From JAJDAT01 sp964570665 (lineage in GTDB: Bacteria; Nitrospinota; Nitrospinia; Nitrospinales; JAJDAT01), in NCBI GenBank assembly GCA_964570665.1, contig CAZMZH010000002.1, positions 1 through 64,000 on the forward strand: 64,000 nt of DNA. The letters are read 5' to 3'. Positions 34,989 to 43,914 of this stretch are shown here, piece after piece; position 1 is the stretch's first letter, and each line of letters begins with the position of its first letter. A model generated the notes under the pieces. That model saw only the letters and a program-made list of their open reading frames with translations, had not been told where the DNA came from and searched no databases. Made by a program: the position numbers and the translations under genes.

Positions 34989-36161
34989 ATTTTTAATTCT
35001 ACTTAAACCTTCTTCTAATACTTGCATAGAAGTAGCGAAGGAAAACCTCATATTTGTTTTTGCTCCAAACGGGACTCCGGGCACTAAGGCGACTTTTGCT
35101 TCTTCTAGAAGAAAGGCTCCTAGATCTAACGAATCTTGGATTTGTTTCCCTTCATAGGATGATCCTAAAATTCCTGAAAAATCTGGAAAACAGTAAAAAG
35201 TACCTACAGGCTTAAAGCAACTTACTCCACTGATTGATTCCAAGGTATTCAAAACAAAATCACGGCGTTTTTGAAACTCTTGTACTCTTTCGGTTAGGTA
35301 ATCTTGAGGGCCTATTAAGGCTTCGGCGGCGGCGGCTTGAGAAATGGAACAAGCGCCTGAATTAATTTGTCCCTGAAGTTTATTTACTGCGGAAACAATA
35401 TCAGGGGTGGCTGCAATATAACCAATTCTCCATCCAGTCATAGAATAAGCTTTTGACGCGCCATTGATAATAACCGAATTTTTCCTTACCTCTTCTCCTA
35501 GCGAAGCAACACTCACTTGTTCAAAGCCGTCAAAAACAATCTTTTCATATATTTCATCAGAAATGATTAATAGATTATTTTTTAGAGCGCACTCAACAAG
35601 AGCCTTTAATTCGCTTTTATTGTAAGCAGATCCAGTTGGGTTACTTGGACTATTAATCACAATGGCCTTGGTGTTTTCGTTAACCACGTCGCTTAGTTGA
35701 TCGGGAGTCAGCTTAAAACCGTTTGAAGCTGTTGTTTCTACAATTTTTGGTTTGGCCCCGCTAAGCATGATCATATCGGGATATGAGACCCAATAAGGAG
35801 CGGGAACAATAATTTCGTCTCCAGGTTCCCAAAGAGCTTGAGCCAAGTTATAAAAAGATTGTTTAGCCCCACTAGAAACAAGTATTTGATTAGGCGCATA
35901 GGAAGCCCCATGGTCCTTTTCAAATTTAGCGATAATAGCTTTTTTAAGTCCATCGGTACCAGATACAGGGGGATATCTGGTTTCATTATTTCTAATAGCT
36001 CTTATAGCCGCTTCTTTTACGTTGTCTGGGGTTGGGAAATCAGGTTCCCCGGTTCCAAATCCAATAACATCAACACCTTTGGCTTTTAACTCTTTTGCTT
36101 TAGCGTCAATTGCTAAAGTCATTGAGGGTTTAATTAAATTTAAACGATTTGCAATTTTCAT
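34968..36161 (-). CDS. class I PLP-dependent aspartate aminotransferase
   Basis: 397 residues. Typical of bacterial subgroup I-gamma aspartate aminotransferases (AspB/AspC type): IGFGTGEPDFPTP near the N-terminus, SSGAKQSFYN, INSPSNPTGSAY, and the PLP lysine in NGASKAYSMTGWRIGY. Interconverts aspartate and oxaloacetate with glutamate/2-oxoglutarate. Some members also act on prephenate, which cannot be excluded. The start overlaps the stop of coaD by 4 bp, so they form a coupled pair. Confidence 0.92.
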   Translation of the reverse strand: MKIANRLNLIKPSMTLAIDAKAKELKAKGVDVIGFGTGEPDFPTPDNVKEAAIRAIRNNETRYPPVSGTDGLKKAIIAKFEKDHGASYAPNQILVSSGAKQSFYNLAQALWEPGDEIIVPAPYWVSYPDMIMLSGAKPKIVETTASNGFKLTPDQLSDVVNENTKAIVINSPSNPTGSAYNKSELKALVECALKNNLLIISDEIYEKIVFDGFEQVSVASLGEEVRKNSVIINGASKAYSMTGWRIGYIAATPDIVSAVNKLQGQINSGACSISQAAAAEALIGPQDYLTERVQEFQKRRDFVLNTLESISGVSCFKPVGTFYCFPDFSGILGSSYEGKQIQDSLDLGAFLLEEAKVALVPGVPFGAKTNMRFSFATSMQVLEEGLSRIKNAFEKLG

Positions 36162-36643
36162 TTTCTTATGATTTGAAGTCCTTCATAAACACATTTAGGA
36201 ACTAGATGACGAATTTTGGCGCCATATTTGGCGGTTTCTTTAATAAAACTAGAGCTAAGAAAAGAATATTCTTGGCTTGGAATCATAAAAACAGTTTCAA
36301 TTTGATCGTTTAGATTGCGGTTCATCAATCCCATTTGGAGTTCGAATTCAAAATCAGATACGGCTCGCAACCCTTTAATTATTACTGAAGCTTTTTGTTC
36401 AAAGGCAAAGTCAATTAAAAGATTATCAAATGAATTAACCTCAATTCCGTTGTGACCATTTAGAGCTTCTTTAATAAATTTTACACGTTGATCTAATGAA
36501 AACAACGGATTTTTTTTTGGGCTCAAGGCAACAGCAACGATCAGTTTATCAAACAATTTATTTGCTCGAACCATAATATCCAAATGACCATTGGTCACAG
36601 GGTCAAATGTGCCGGGATAAATCGCGATTTTTTTTTTATCCAT
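36158..36643 (-). CDS. coaD: phosphopantetheine adenylyltransferase
   Basis: 161 residues, the standard size. Nucleotidyltransferase motif YPGTFDPVTNGHLDI (T/HxGH) at the N-terminus and SSSFIKE (the ISSTxVRE equivalent) near residue 130; RAVSDFEFELQM is a CoaD hallmark. Fourth step of coenzyme A synthesis. First gene of a two-gene unit with the aminotransferase. Confidence 0.96.
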   Translation of the reverse strand: MDKKKIAIYPGTFDPVTNGHLDIMVRANKLFDKLIVAVALSPKKNPLFSLDQRVKFIKEALNGHNGIEVNSFDNLLIDFAFEQKASVIIKGLRAVSDFEFELQMGLMNRNLNDQIETVFMIPSQEYSFLSSSFIKETAKYGAKIRHLVPKCVYEGLQIIRK

Positions 36644-36844
36644 TTACCGAGTTCTTCTGAAAAAAGAAGAGGGAATTATACCGACTTAATTTAGGATACG
36701 CAAAACCAATTTTTACTGTAAGTTGATGTGCAAGACTTTACAACTTCTTCTAAAAAAGCTATAAAACAAACTTTTGATAATTATTTAGCTTTTTTTTGAA
36801 AAAAATGAAGGATATCTCGTTTGACTTTAACCTCTTAATTTTTT

Positions 36845-37783
36845 ATGACTGAAACTCCAAAAGCCTCAGGACCTGTTTTTTCTGAAAATCATACGACCAA
36901 TTTATATTATTTAAATCAATTATATGGAAAAATCGCCAGCAATGTTTCAGAAAAAATGAAACTAGCGTTAAAGGTTGATATTCCTATTTCAGCCGGGGTT
37001 TGGGGGGGTACTTATTTAATATCTCATCCAAACGGAAACGCTAAAAGAAGGATTTGGCGTTTTTATAGCATTGTCAATTTGCCTCAAATTAGCGTATTGG
37101 ATAATAAAGCTAATATGGAAAAGCTCATTGGGTTTTACTATTCCACTTTTGCAGAAGCATTCCGTCCTTATGGATTAAATTTGGATTTAAAAATGTGGGG
37201 CGGGAAGTTGCCCTTTAGCAATAAAGAAAAGCCTAGTATCACTATGCATATGGAAGATTCAACCGAGACGGTGCGTTGGTTACGCGCTTTTTTTGTTTGG
37301 AATCATGTTAGTTGGGAGCAATCCATTATTCATGATCTTGTTCGGAATATTAAGGTTTTAAAAGAATCCTTAGATTTGAAAAAAAAGCCTGTTGGAAAAG
37401 CTCCCGATGAAACTAAATACCTAATGCAAGATATCATTATTACCTATGAGACAATTCGCGGCGCATGTAGCCAAGATTTTCTTGATCACGCCGATCCGAT
37501 TATCCATGAAGTCAAAAACTGTTTTCTTAAAGGATTGTCCGATTCCAATTTAATCCAGGAGCTTTATCTTAAAATTTTCCACAATGCCATTATTTACGGC
37601 TTGGAAGAAGCGTTAGCAGGTCCTTATGGAAAAGATGGTCTCAATATTCATAAAATCCAGGATTGGCCGCTAGATAAAATTAATTGGGTACCAGAAGAGC
37701 TAAAAGAAAAATTGATCCCGCCAATCCAAAACCTTTTTTCGGGTTTTAAAGCCACATTGGAAAAAGAAGGTAAACCTACCTAA
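36845..37783 (+). CDS. conserved-looking cytoplasmic protein of unknown function
   Basis: 312 residues, no signal peptide or membrane segment. The N-terminal half is Trp- and Gly-containing (AGVWGGTYLIS, MWGGKLPF), and the C-terminal half is helical. Codon use resembles its neighbours and the frame is long, so it is very likely real. I do not recognise a family or catalytic motif. No ribosome site is evident. Gene to the left is coaD (divergent), to the right a convergent secreted protein. Confidence 0.7.
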   Translation: MTETPKASGPVFSENHTTNLYYLNQLYGKIASNVSEKMKLALKVDIPISAGVWGGTYLISHPNGNAKRRIWRFYSIVNLPQISVLDNKANMEKLIGFYYSTFAEAFRPYGLNLDLKMWGGKLPFSNKEKPSITMHMEDSTETVRWLRAFFVWNHVSWEQSIIHDLVRNIKVLKESLDLKKKPVGKAPDETKYLMQDIIITYETIRGACSQDFLDHADPIIHEVKNCFLKGLSDSNLIQELYLKIFHNAIIYGLEEALAGPYGKDGLNIHKIQDWPLDKINWVPEELKEKLIPPIQNLFSGFKATLEKEGKPT

Positions 37784-37795
37784 AAAGTTATATTT

Positions 37796-38392
37796 TTATT
37801 TGGTTAAACCTTTATTTTTATCCCATCCGCGTTCTTTTTCCCAAGCTGGAGTCACATCTATCCTGCGTGAATTAGGAAGGTTTTGCCCAAACATAGTGAC
37901 GTTCTTTTGAGGTTTGGAGTATTTTTTGACCAAACCCTGAAACTCAATGTCGTTTAATGAAGAGTTCCTTAATAAGTTTAATTGTTCTTCAGTTATTATT
38001 TTTTGGGAATGTTCATCGAACGCCATGGTACCAATCCCTACCCAATAAGGAGAAATGATATCTTGATCTACCATAGTGCCAACGCCGCCGGCGTATTTTA
38101 TGGATTGTTCTATAGCGTGACGACCTATAGCAGCGGGTACGCAGCGGCCAATTCCGATGACATTTTGCGGGTCTTTCATAGGGTAAACTCGCATTTTGAG
38201 TTTGGCTCCCTCAATATTTCCCATTTCTTTTTTAATTGCTTTTTTGTTTTTTCGATGTTTTTTGGATATCCAGGCTTCAATTTTTATGGTTTTTTCCTGC
38301 AAAGACTTACAATCCACTAAACTTTCGATGGCCCATCCGTTTTGGAGCGTAAACGCTAAAAACAAGATGGTAAATATACTTTTTTTGAACAT
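37796..38392 (-). CDS. secreted protein of unknown function
   Basis: 198 residues from the ATG at 38392, which has GAGAAAG upstream; an in-frame TTG five codons earlier is less likely. Signal peptide (MFKKSIFTILFLAFTL... ending WAIES). The mature part contains two cysteines (SLVDCKSLQ and GIGRCVPAAIGRHAI) that may form a disulfide, and a Gly-rich region. No family recognised. Probably periplasmic. Confidence 0.65.
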   Translation of the reverse strand: MFKKSIFTILFLAFTLQNGWAIESLVDCKSLQEKTIKIEAWISKKHRKNKKAIKKEMGNIEGAKLKMRVYPMKDPQNVIGIGRCVPAAIGRHAIEQSIKYAGGVGTMVDQDIISPYWVGIGTMAFDEHSQKIITEEQLNLLRNSSLNDIEFQGLVKKYSKPQKNVTMFGQNLPNSRRIDVTPAWEKERGWDKNKGLTK

Positions 38393-38584
38393 AGTTTTCT
38401 TTCTCAATTCTGGTTTTTCTTTGCCCTCAACTGGGAGCGATTGATATTTCTTACAACTTATTTTCCTGTTACAATAGATTAAAAAACTCCCTGGTTATTC
38501 CAATATCTATCGGAAATGAAAGGTAGTAAGCATTTCTAAAAACAATTTTAGTCAAAATTATAAAATCAATAGTTTGTGGCCCGT

Positions 38585-38821
38585 TTAAATATTTTCTCGG
38601 TATTGTCGCGCGCAATGTTCTCCGCAAAAAAACAAGTTTTTGTTGTCTGGCATTTCTTGAGAAGTTCCCTCGCTTCTGGGGACGTAGATTTTACATTGAG
38701 CGCATTCAACCATATCCATTGACTCTGAAGTTTCTTCCTCAGCGCTGGGGCTCAAGAAATAAGAACGGATAAGGTAATAAACCAAACCGATAAGTAAAAC
38801 AAAAATAACGAAACGGATCAT
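38585..38821 (-). CDS. small membrane protein with C-terminal zinc ribbon, PP0621-like
   Basis: 78 residues from ATG 38821 (an upstream TTG at 38857 adds 12 residues without support). One N-terminal membrane helix (MIRFVIFVLLIGLVYYLI), an acidic linker, then MVECAQCKIYVPRSE ... FFCGEHCARQY: two Cys pairs placed as in the PP0621 family of zinc-ribbon proteins. Function of that family is not known to me. Divergent from the sigma factor gene 76 bp away. Confidence 0.75.
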   Translation of the reverse strand: MIRFVIFVLLIGLVYYLIRSYFLSPSAEEETSESMDMVECAQCKIYVPRSEGTSQEMPDNKNLFFCGEHCARQYRENI

Positions 38822-38897
38822 GATTGTTATTGTAATTTCCAGTTCAAAGGAATTCAATGACTTTTAAGTCGAAGCGAAAATCTCTTGGGGCAGTTTG

Positions 38898-39881
38898 ATG
38901 GACGAACCTACAGAATTTGAAATGGATGTCGATTCGGAAAAGGAAATAGAATCCGAAATTCTTCCTACGGAAGACGATGATTCGACTGAAAGTACGGAGC
39001 GTTTTCTTCCAACAGTCAGGGGAGAACGCTCGGTTGAACCCATAGATGTTCTAAACGCTTACCTTAACCAAGTGCGCAAATATGAGGTTTTAACCCAAGA
39101 TGAGGAACAACAATTAGCCATTCAATATCAGGAGACAGGAGACCCATCGGCTGTTTATAAATTAATCACTTCCAACCTTAAAGTGGTCGTACAGGTAGCT
39201 ATGAGATTCAAAAGGGAGTGGGAAAATTTGATGGATTTGATTCAAGAAGGTAATGTGGGGCTAATGCATGCGATTAAGAATTTTGATCCATTTCGGGGCG
39301 TTAGACTTCCTGCTTACGCTACGTGGTGGATCAAAGCGTATATGCTTAAATATATTTTGGACAACTGGCGATTAGTTCGGGTTGGTACCACAAATTCGCG
39401 TAGAAAATTACTCTACAATTTGACTAAAGAGAAGGAGAAATTAGAAAGAGAGGGTTACGCGCCAACAACTAAGTTATTGGCCGAACGATTTAACGTAACC
39501 GAACGCGATGTAATAGATGTCGAAACTAGTTTGGGAGCCGCCGATATGTCAATGGATACTCCGACTAACGACGAAAACTCATTGACGCCTTCTCAATATT
39601 TGACCCAAGGAAGCCATCCTGAAATTGAAGTAGAGAAAAACCAATTTTTTGATCTACTCCGAGAAAAGGTTGCAGAGTTTTCCAAAACTGCCAAACCAAT
39701 GGAAAAGTCCATTATTGAAAATAGAGTTTTATCTGATAACCCTCAATCGCTTCAAGAGATTGGCGATGCTCATAAAGTTACTCGCGAAGCCGTTCGGCAA
39801 GCGGAACAGCGGTTATTAAAAAAATTAAGAGCATTTTTAGCCGAACACATGCCTGAAGCAGCCGACAAATTCACGCTTTAA
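38898..39881 (+). CDS. rpoH: sigma-70-family RNA polymerase sigma factor, RpoH (sigma-32)-like
   Basis: 327 residues from ATG 38898 with GGGG 7 nt upstream. An acidic N-terminal extension (about 50 residues) precedes region 1.2/2 (DLIQEGNVGLMHAIKNFDP, RLPAYATWWIKAYMLKYI). Next comes NSRRKLLYNLTKEKEKL, which corresponds to the RpoH box, then region 3 and a region 4.2 helix-turn-helix (SLQEIGDAHKVTREAVRQAEQRLLKKL). The RpoH-box-like stretch and size fit a heat-shock sigma rather than the housekeeping one. The acidic extension is longer than in typical RpoH. Confidence 0.85.
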   Translation: MDEPTEFEMDVDSEKEIESEILPTEDDDSTESTERFLPTVRGERSVEPIDVLNAYLNQVRKYEVLTQDEEQQLAIQYQETGDPSAVYKLITSNLKVVVQVAMRFKREWENLMDLIQEGNVGLMHAIKNFDPFRGVRLPAYATWWIKAYMLKYILDNWRLVRVGTTNSRRKLLYNLTKEKEKLEREGYAPTTKLLAERFNVTERDVIDVETSLGAADMSMDTPTNDENSLTPSQYLTQGSHPEIEVEKNQFFDLLREKVAEFSKTAKPMEKSIIENRVLSDNPQSLQEIGDAHKVTREAVRQAEQRLLKKLRAFLAEHMPEAADKFTL

Positions 39882-39909
39882 TTTAAAAAAATAAATAGGA
39901 GAAAGAAAC

Positions 39910-41310
39910 ATGGACTTCCGCGTAGAAACGGACAGTATGGGAGAAATTCAAGTACCTGCCGACCGTTATTACGGCGCTCAAACCGCTCGTTCTTTAATAC
40001 ATTTCGATATTGGAATTGAAACCATGCCAAGAGAGATCATTCGTGGTATGGGTATTCTTAAAAAAGCGTCCGCTATTGTAAATTGTGATTTAGGACTATT
40101 AGAAGAGAGTAAAAAGAATTTAATTTCGCAATCCGCAGACGAAGTGATTGAAGGAAAATTGGATGAGCATTTTCCATTGCGCGTTTGGCAAACCGGTAGC
40201 GGTACCCAATCAAATATGAATTCCAACGAAGTTATAGCTAATCGAGGAATTGAACTTGCTGGCGGTAAAATGGGCAGTAAAGATCCAGTTCATCCTAACG
40301 ACGATGTCAACAAAGGTCAATCGTCAAACGATACCTTTCCTACCGCAATGCATATTGCCGCAGTCGAAAGGATTGAAGATCATTTGATTCCTACCGTGAC
40401 CGCTTTTCGAGATACGCTTAGGAAAAAAGTAGAAGAGTTTAATGAAATTATTAAAATCGGCCGTACCCATTTGATGGACGCGACTCCTTTAACCCTTGGG
40501 CAGGAATTTAGCGGTTACAAGACTCAACTGGATTATGCCTTAGACCGAATTCAAGGATGTTTGCCAAGGTTGAGACAAATTGCCCTTGGCGGTACCGCTG
40601 TAGGAACTGGGTTGAATTCGCATCCCGAGTTTCCCGAAAGAGTAGCCGCAGAAATCTCAAAAATCTCTGGGCATGATTTTGTTACAGCGCCTAATAAATT
40701 TGAAGCGCTGGCGGCTCACGATGCGGTAGTGGAAGCTAGCGGGGTCATGAAAACGATTGCCTGTTCCTTGATGAAAATTGCCAATGATGTGCGTTGGCTC
40801 GGTTCCGGTCCTCGTTGTGGCGTCGGCGAATTAGTGTTGCCAGCAAATGAACCTGGGAGTTCAATAATGCCGGGTAAAGTTAATCCAACGCAATCGGAAG
40901 CAATGACTATGATTGCGGCCCAAGTTATTGGTAACGATGCCGCAGTTAATGTTGGCGGAGCTTCGGGAAATTTTGAGCTAAACGTTTTTAAACCGGTAAT
41001 GATTTATAATTTGTTGCAATCCATTCGACTGATTGCCGATTCTTGTCGATCTTTTAACGACCATTGCGCCAAAGGTATCGAGCCCAACCCGAAAGCAATT
41101 GCGGATCATTTAAAAAACTCTCTAATGCTAGTTACGGCGCTAAACCCGCATATTGGATACGATAATGCCGCAAAAGTGGCTAAGAAAGCATATGTAGACA
41201 ACAGCACCTTAAAAGAAGCTGTAGTCGCATTAAATTTGTTAACTGCCGAAGAATTTGACGAAAAGGTGAGACCCGAAAAAATGACAGGACCTTCCAAATC
41301 CAAAAGCTAA
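39910..41310 (+). CDS. fumC: class II fumarate hydratase
   Basis: 466 residues. Signatures are GSGTQSNMNSNEVIANR, the catalytic-site stretch HPNDDVNKGQSSNDTFPTAM, and the GSSIMPGKVNPTQSEA loop with the catalytic Ser. Iron-free fumarase of the citric acid cycle. AGGAG precedes the ATG. A decayed copy of its last 300 bp lies 2 kb downstream, and 105 bp of that copy are almost identical to this gene. Confidence 0.97.
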   Translation: MDFRVETDSMGEIQVPADRYYGAQTARSLIHFDIGIETMPREIIRGMGILKKASAIVNCDLGLLEESKKNLISQSADEVIEGKLDEHFPLRVWQTGSGTQSNMNSNEVIANRGIELAGGKMGSKDPVHPNDDVNKGQSSNDTFPTAMHIAAVERIEDHLIPTVTAFRDTLRKKVEEFNEIIKIGRTHLMDATPLTLGQEFSGYKTQLDYALDRIQGCLPRLRQIALGGTAVGTGLNSHPEFPERVAAEISKISGHDFVTAPNKFEALAAHDAVVEASGVMKTIACSLMKIANDVRWLGSGPRCGVGELVLPANEPGSSIMPGKVNPTQSEAMTMIAAQVIGNDAAVNVGGASGNFELNVFKPVMIYNLLQSIRLIADSCRSFNDHCAKGIEPNPKAIADHLKNSLMLVTALNPHIGYDNAAKVAKKAYVDNSTLKEAVVALNLLTAEEFDEKVRPEKMTGPSKSKS

Positions 41311-41329
41311 GATTAACTGCGGTCCCCAA

Positions 41330-41364
41330 TTTTGATTAAGATACTTATAGAGTATCGATCAAAA
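41330..41364. terminator. probable bidirectional terminator after fumC
   Basis: Nested stem: TTTTGAT (41330-41336) with ATCAAAA (41358-41364), and GATACT (41340-41345) with AGTATC (41351-41356), loop TATAG. It lies between convergent fumC and the radical SAM gene, with T-rich sequence following on the plus strand. Confidence 0.55.
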
Positions 41365-41406
41365 AAGTTTTAATTTTTTAAGAAAAGGGAATTTTGGAAA
41401 ACATAT

Positions 41407-42978
41407 TTATCTATTCAAGATCATATGTCTCATTTTTTGAACGTTAAAAATGATTTCCATTAAATACTTGAAGGTTCGCCAAGTGTTAATTTTTGGCCAA
41501 ACATTTCTGTAGAAGTAAAACGGATTGAGATAGGATAATGAGCGAATAATGAAATGTTTCAATTTTGCATTGTTAATCTTTTTTTGTATTTCTTCTGCGG
41601 TAAAATAGGCTGTGTCGTATTGCGAATCGATGAAACTCGCTCGTTTTTCTTCAATTCCTTCCAACATATTATGTTCTTCATATACATCATAAAGTTCAGA
41701 GCCAGAATGAGGTTGGGCGGCATAATAGAATGAATGGTCCAGATTTATGGAGATTGAATAATCCAAAGTCTTCTTTATCATCTCTTCTGTTTCAAATGGA
41801 AAACCGATAATAAAATTTGCGTGAGTCCAAATTCCATTTCTATTGCAAATATCGACTATGTTTCTGGCATGTTCAAAATCGATCGGTTTTTTAATGAATT
41901 CTTGAGTTTCGGCATTTCCTGTTTCTATTGGAAGCGTAACTCGATAAAGGCCAGCTTTTTTCATCTTTATTATGATTTCTTCATCCATATTGACGACGTT
42001 GAGTCCGGGAGGATTGATAAAATTGATATTCAGTTTTCTCCTGACTATTTCGTCGCAAAGTTCTATGATTCTCTCTCGATCAATTAAAAATGCGTCGTCG
42101 TAAAAAGCAAATTCCTCGACACCGTAATTATTTTTCATGTTCTCAATTTCGTCTACCACTCTTTTAACTGAGAACCATCTCCATCTCCTGCTCCAAACCT
42201 GAATGGTGCTGCAAAATGTGCACTCATATGGGCATCCTCTTGAGGTTTGTAGGGAAGCAATTGGCTTTTTAATCGCATAAGGATAACGTTCATGTGAATA
42301 TTTCATATATAAATCCATGAACATTTTGCTTCTATTTGGAGGGGGAATACTATCCATATCTTTGATCAAGGTACGGTCGGGGTTAGTTATAATTTCCTCA
42401 TCTAATCTTAAAGTCACGCCTGCCATATCTTCTAAAGATTCGCCATTTGCCAGACGAAGAACTAAATCTCTAAAAGTTTCTTCGCCTTCACCTCTAACCA
42501 CACAATCTACATATTTTTTATCGATTACGCTTTTGTCATCCATCGTTGCATGAGCGCCTCCAACAACGGTGTAGCAGTTGGGAATAGTTTGTTTGGCTAA
42601 TTCGGCCATTCTCATACTATCTTTAGCAAAGCCGGTAAAATTGCATGTAACACCCACTATATCTGGCTGAAATAATTTTATCTGATTGATTATTTCTTTT
42701 TCATCCATCCCTCTTCTATATTCATTGCCTACTTTAGTCAGGTTTTCATAGCCATGGATAAAGCAATCTAAAATGGATACCTCACAGATATCTTCTACAG
42801 CGGAAACCAGGTAGCCCAAACCTAGAGGCTCGGTAAGAAAGTTCTCTCTCTCGACTTTACTGACCAAAGGAGGGTTAATTAGCAAAACTTTTAACTTCTT
42901 TCCTTTGGTTTTTAGGGTCAACCCTTCGTCTAGAGAAGCTCCAAAATTGGCGTGAGCTTCCATGCTTCTTATTTTCAT
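41407..42978 (-). CDS. B12-binding-domain radical SAM protein
   Basis: 523 residues. N-terminal cobalamin-binding-like domain (about 25-175: LLINPPLVSK, DIVGVTCNF, VVGGAHAT), then a radical SAM domain with the cluster motif CPYECTFC (C-x3-C-x2-C) near residue 250 and a C-terminal extension of about 100 residues. Such proteins carry out methylations, cyclisations and other radical reactions, for example in hopanoid, bacteriochlorophyll or lipid modification. The substrate cannot be read from sequence. It stands alone between fumC and the fumC remnant, on the opposite strand. Confidence 0.9.
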   Translation of the reverse strand: MKIRSMEAHANFGASLDEGLTLKTKGKKLKVLLINPPLVSKVERENFLTEPLGLGYLVSAVEDICEVSILDCFIHGYENLTKVGNEYRRGMDEKEIINQIKLFQPDIVGVTCNFTGFAKDSMRMAELAKQTIPNCYTVVGGAHATMDDKSVIDKKYVDCVVRGEGEETFRDLVLRLANGESLEDMAGVTLRLDEEIITNPDRTLIKDMDSIPPPNRSKMFMDLYMKYSHERYPYAIKKPIASLQTSRGCPYECTFCSTIQVWSRRWRWFSVKRVVDEIENMKNNYGVEEFAFYDDAFLIDRERIIELCDEIVRRKLNINFINPPGLNVVNMDEEIIIKMKKAGLYRVTLPIETGNAETQEFIKKPIDFEHARNIVDICNRNGIWTHANFIIGFPFETEEMIKKTLDYSISINLDHSFYYAAQPHSGSELYDVYEEHNMLEGIEEKRASFIDSQYDTAYFTAEEIQKKINNAKLKHFIIRSLSYLNPFYFYRNVWPKINTWRTFKYLMEIIFNVQKMRHMILNR

Positions 42979-43208
42979 ATAGTTTGTTCTTTTGGAGGGA
43001 TTAAACGAAAAATTCTTAATTTCAATCTTACAAAGTTAAAAGCCCAGAATGTCTTAAATATAATAATCTAGTTATTGAATTATTAAAGAAAAAAACGATT
43101 GTGATTAGAATATACTCTTAAAAATTAATTTTATTCCAATGTGTTTTGTAATGCGTAAATTTTCCCTTAATTATTTTTTAACGGCTTTAAATGAAAATGA
43201 ATTAGCTA

Positions 43209-43585
43209 AGTTATTGGCAAGAATTAAATTCGTGGGTGTTGGCGGGGACACTGGTGATTTCGAGTTGAACGTATTTAAAATAGTTATGATTTATAAGTTG
43301 ATAAAATAAATTCGATTGATTAGTGATCTTCTCGATCTTTTAACGACCATTACGCCAAAGGTATCGAGCCCAACCCTAAAGCAATTGCGGATTATTTAAA
43401 AAACTCTCTAATGCTAGTTACGGCGCTAAACCCGCATTAATGCAGCAAAAGTGGCAAAAAAAGCCTATGTTGACGATAGCACTTTAAAAGAGGCCGCAGT
43501 GGCTTTGAATTTGTTAACCGCTGAAGAATTTGACGAAAAAGTTCGACCAGAAAAAATGACAGGGCCGTCAAAACCAAAAAGTTGA
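43209..43585 (+). pseudogene. decayed partial copy of fumC (3' end)
   Basis: Aligns with the last 300-plus bases of fumC to the same final residues (MTGPSK-K-S stop). It contains in-frame stops near 43300 and an 11-nt deletion just after 43437. Bases 43333-43437 differ from fumC 41047-41151 at only 3 of 105 positions, while sequence on both sides differs much more; on the 3' side mostly by silent changes. The flanks thus look like an old paralogue and the middle like a recent patch. No start or N-terminal part is present. Confidence 0.9.
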
Positions 43586-43717
43586 TCTAACTAAGATTGA
43601 TTCTAAATGTGTGTTCTGTTACTGTATGTGACCAAATTTCAGGTTAACGTGGTTTTTGATTAGAAGGATCTCGTTTTTTTACGTTTCCATTGAAACGAGA
43701 TTTTGTTAGCCGATTAT

Positions 43718-43801
43718 GCCGAAGTGGTGAAACTGGTAGACGCGCTGGACTCAAAATCCAGTGAGGGCAACCTCGTGTCGGTTCGACTCCGACCTTCGGC
43801 A
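43718..43801 (+). tRNA. tRNA-Leu (CAA)
   Basis: 84 nt with 7-bp acceptor GCCGAAG/CTTCGGC, anticodon stem CTGGA/TCCAG around loop CTCAAAA (anticodon CAA, codon UUG), a long variable arm (GAGGGCAACCTC) as in leucine tRNAs, a T-arm with GTTCGA, and discriminator A. CCA is not encoded. Confidence 0.97.
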
Positions 43802-43813
43802 CTTCAACATTAA

Positions 43814-43845
43814 AAGGTTGTGGGAGAGATCCTGCAGCCTTTTTT
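43814..43845 (+). terminator. Rho-independent terminator after tRNA-Leu
   Basis: A 12-bp stem including G-U pairs (43814-43825 with 43830-43841), loop GAGA, followed by a T-run. It begins 13 nt after the tRNA. Confidence 0.8.
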
Positions 43846-43914
43846 GTTTTAAAATTATCGCCAAAAGCTCTTTCCTACTTTTCTTACGTCCATTAGGTTG
43901 ATTATAATCCTAGC

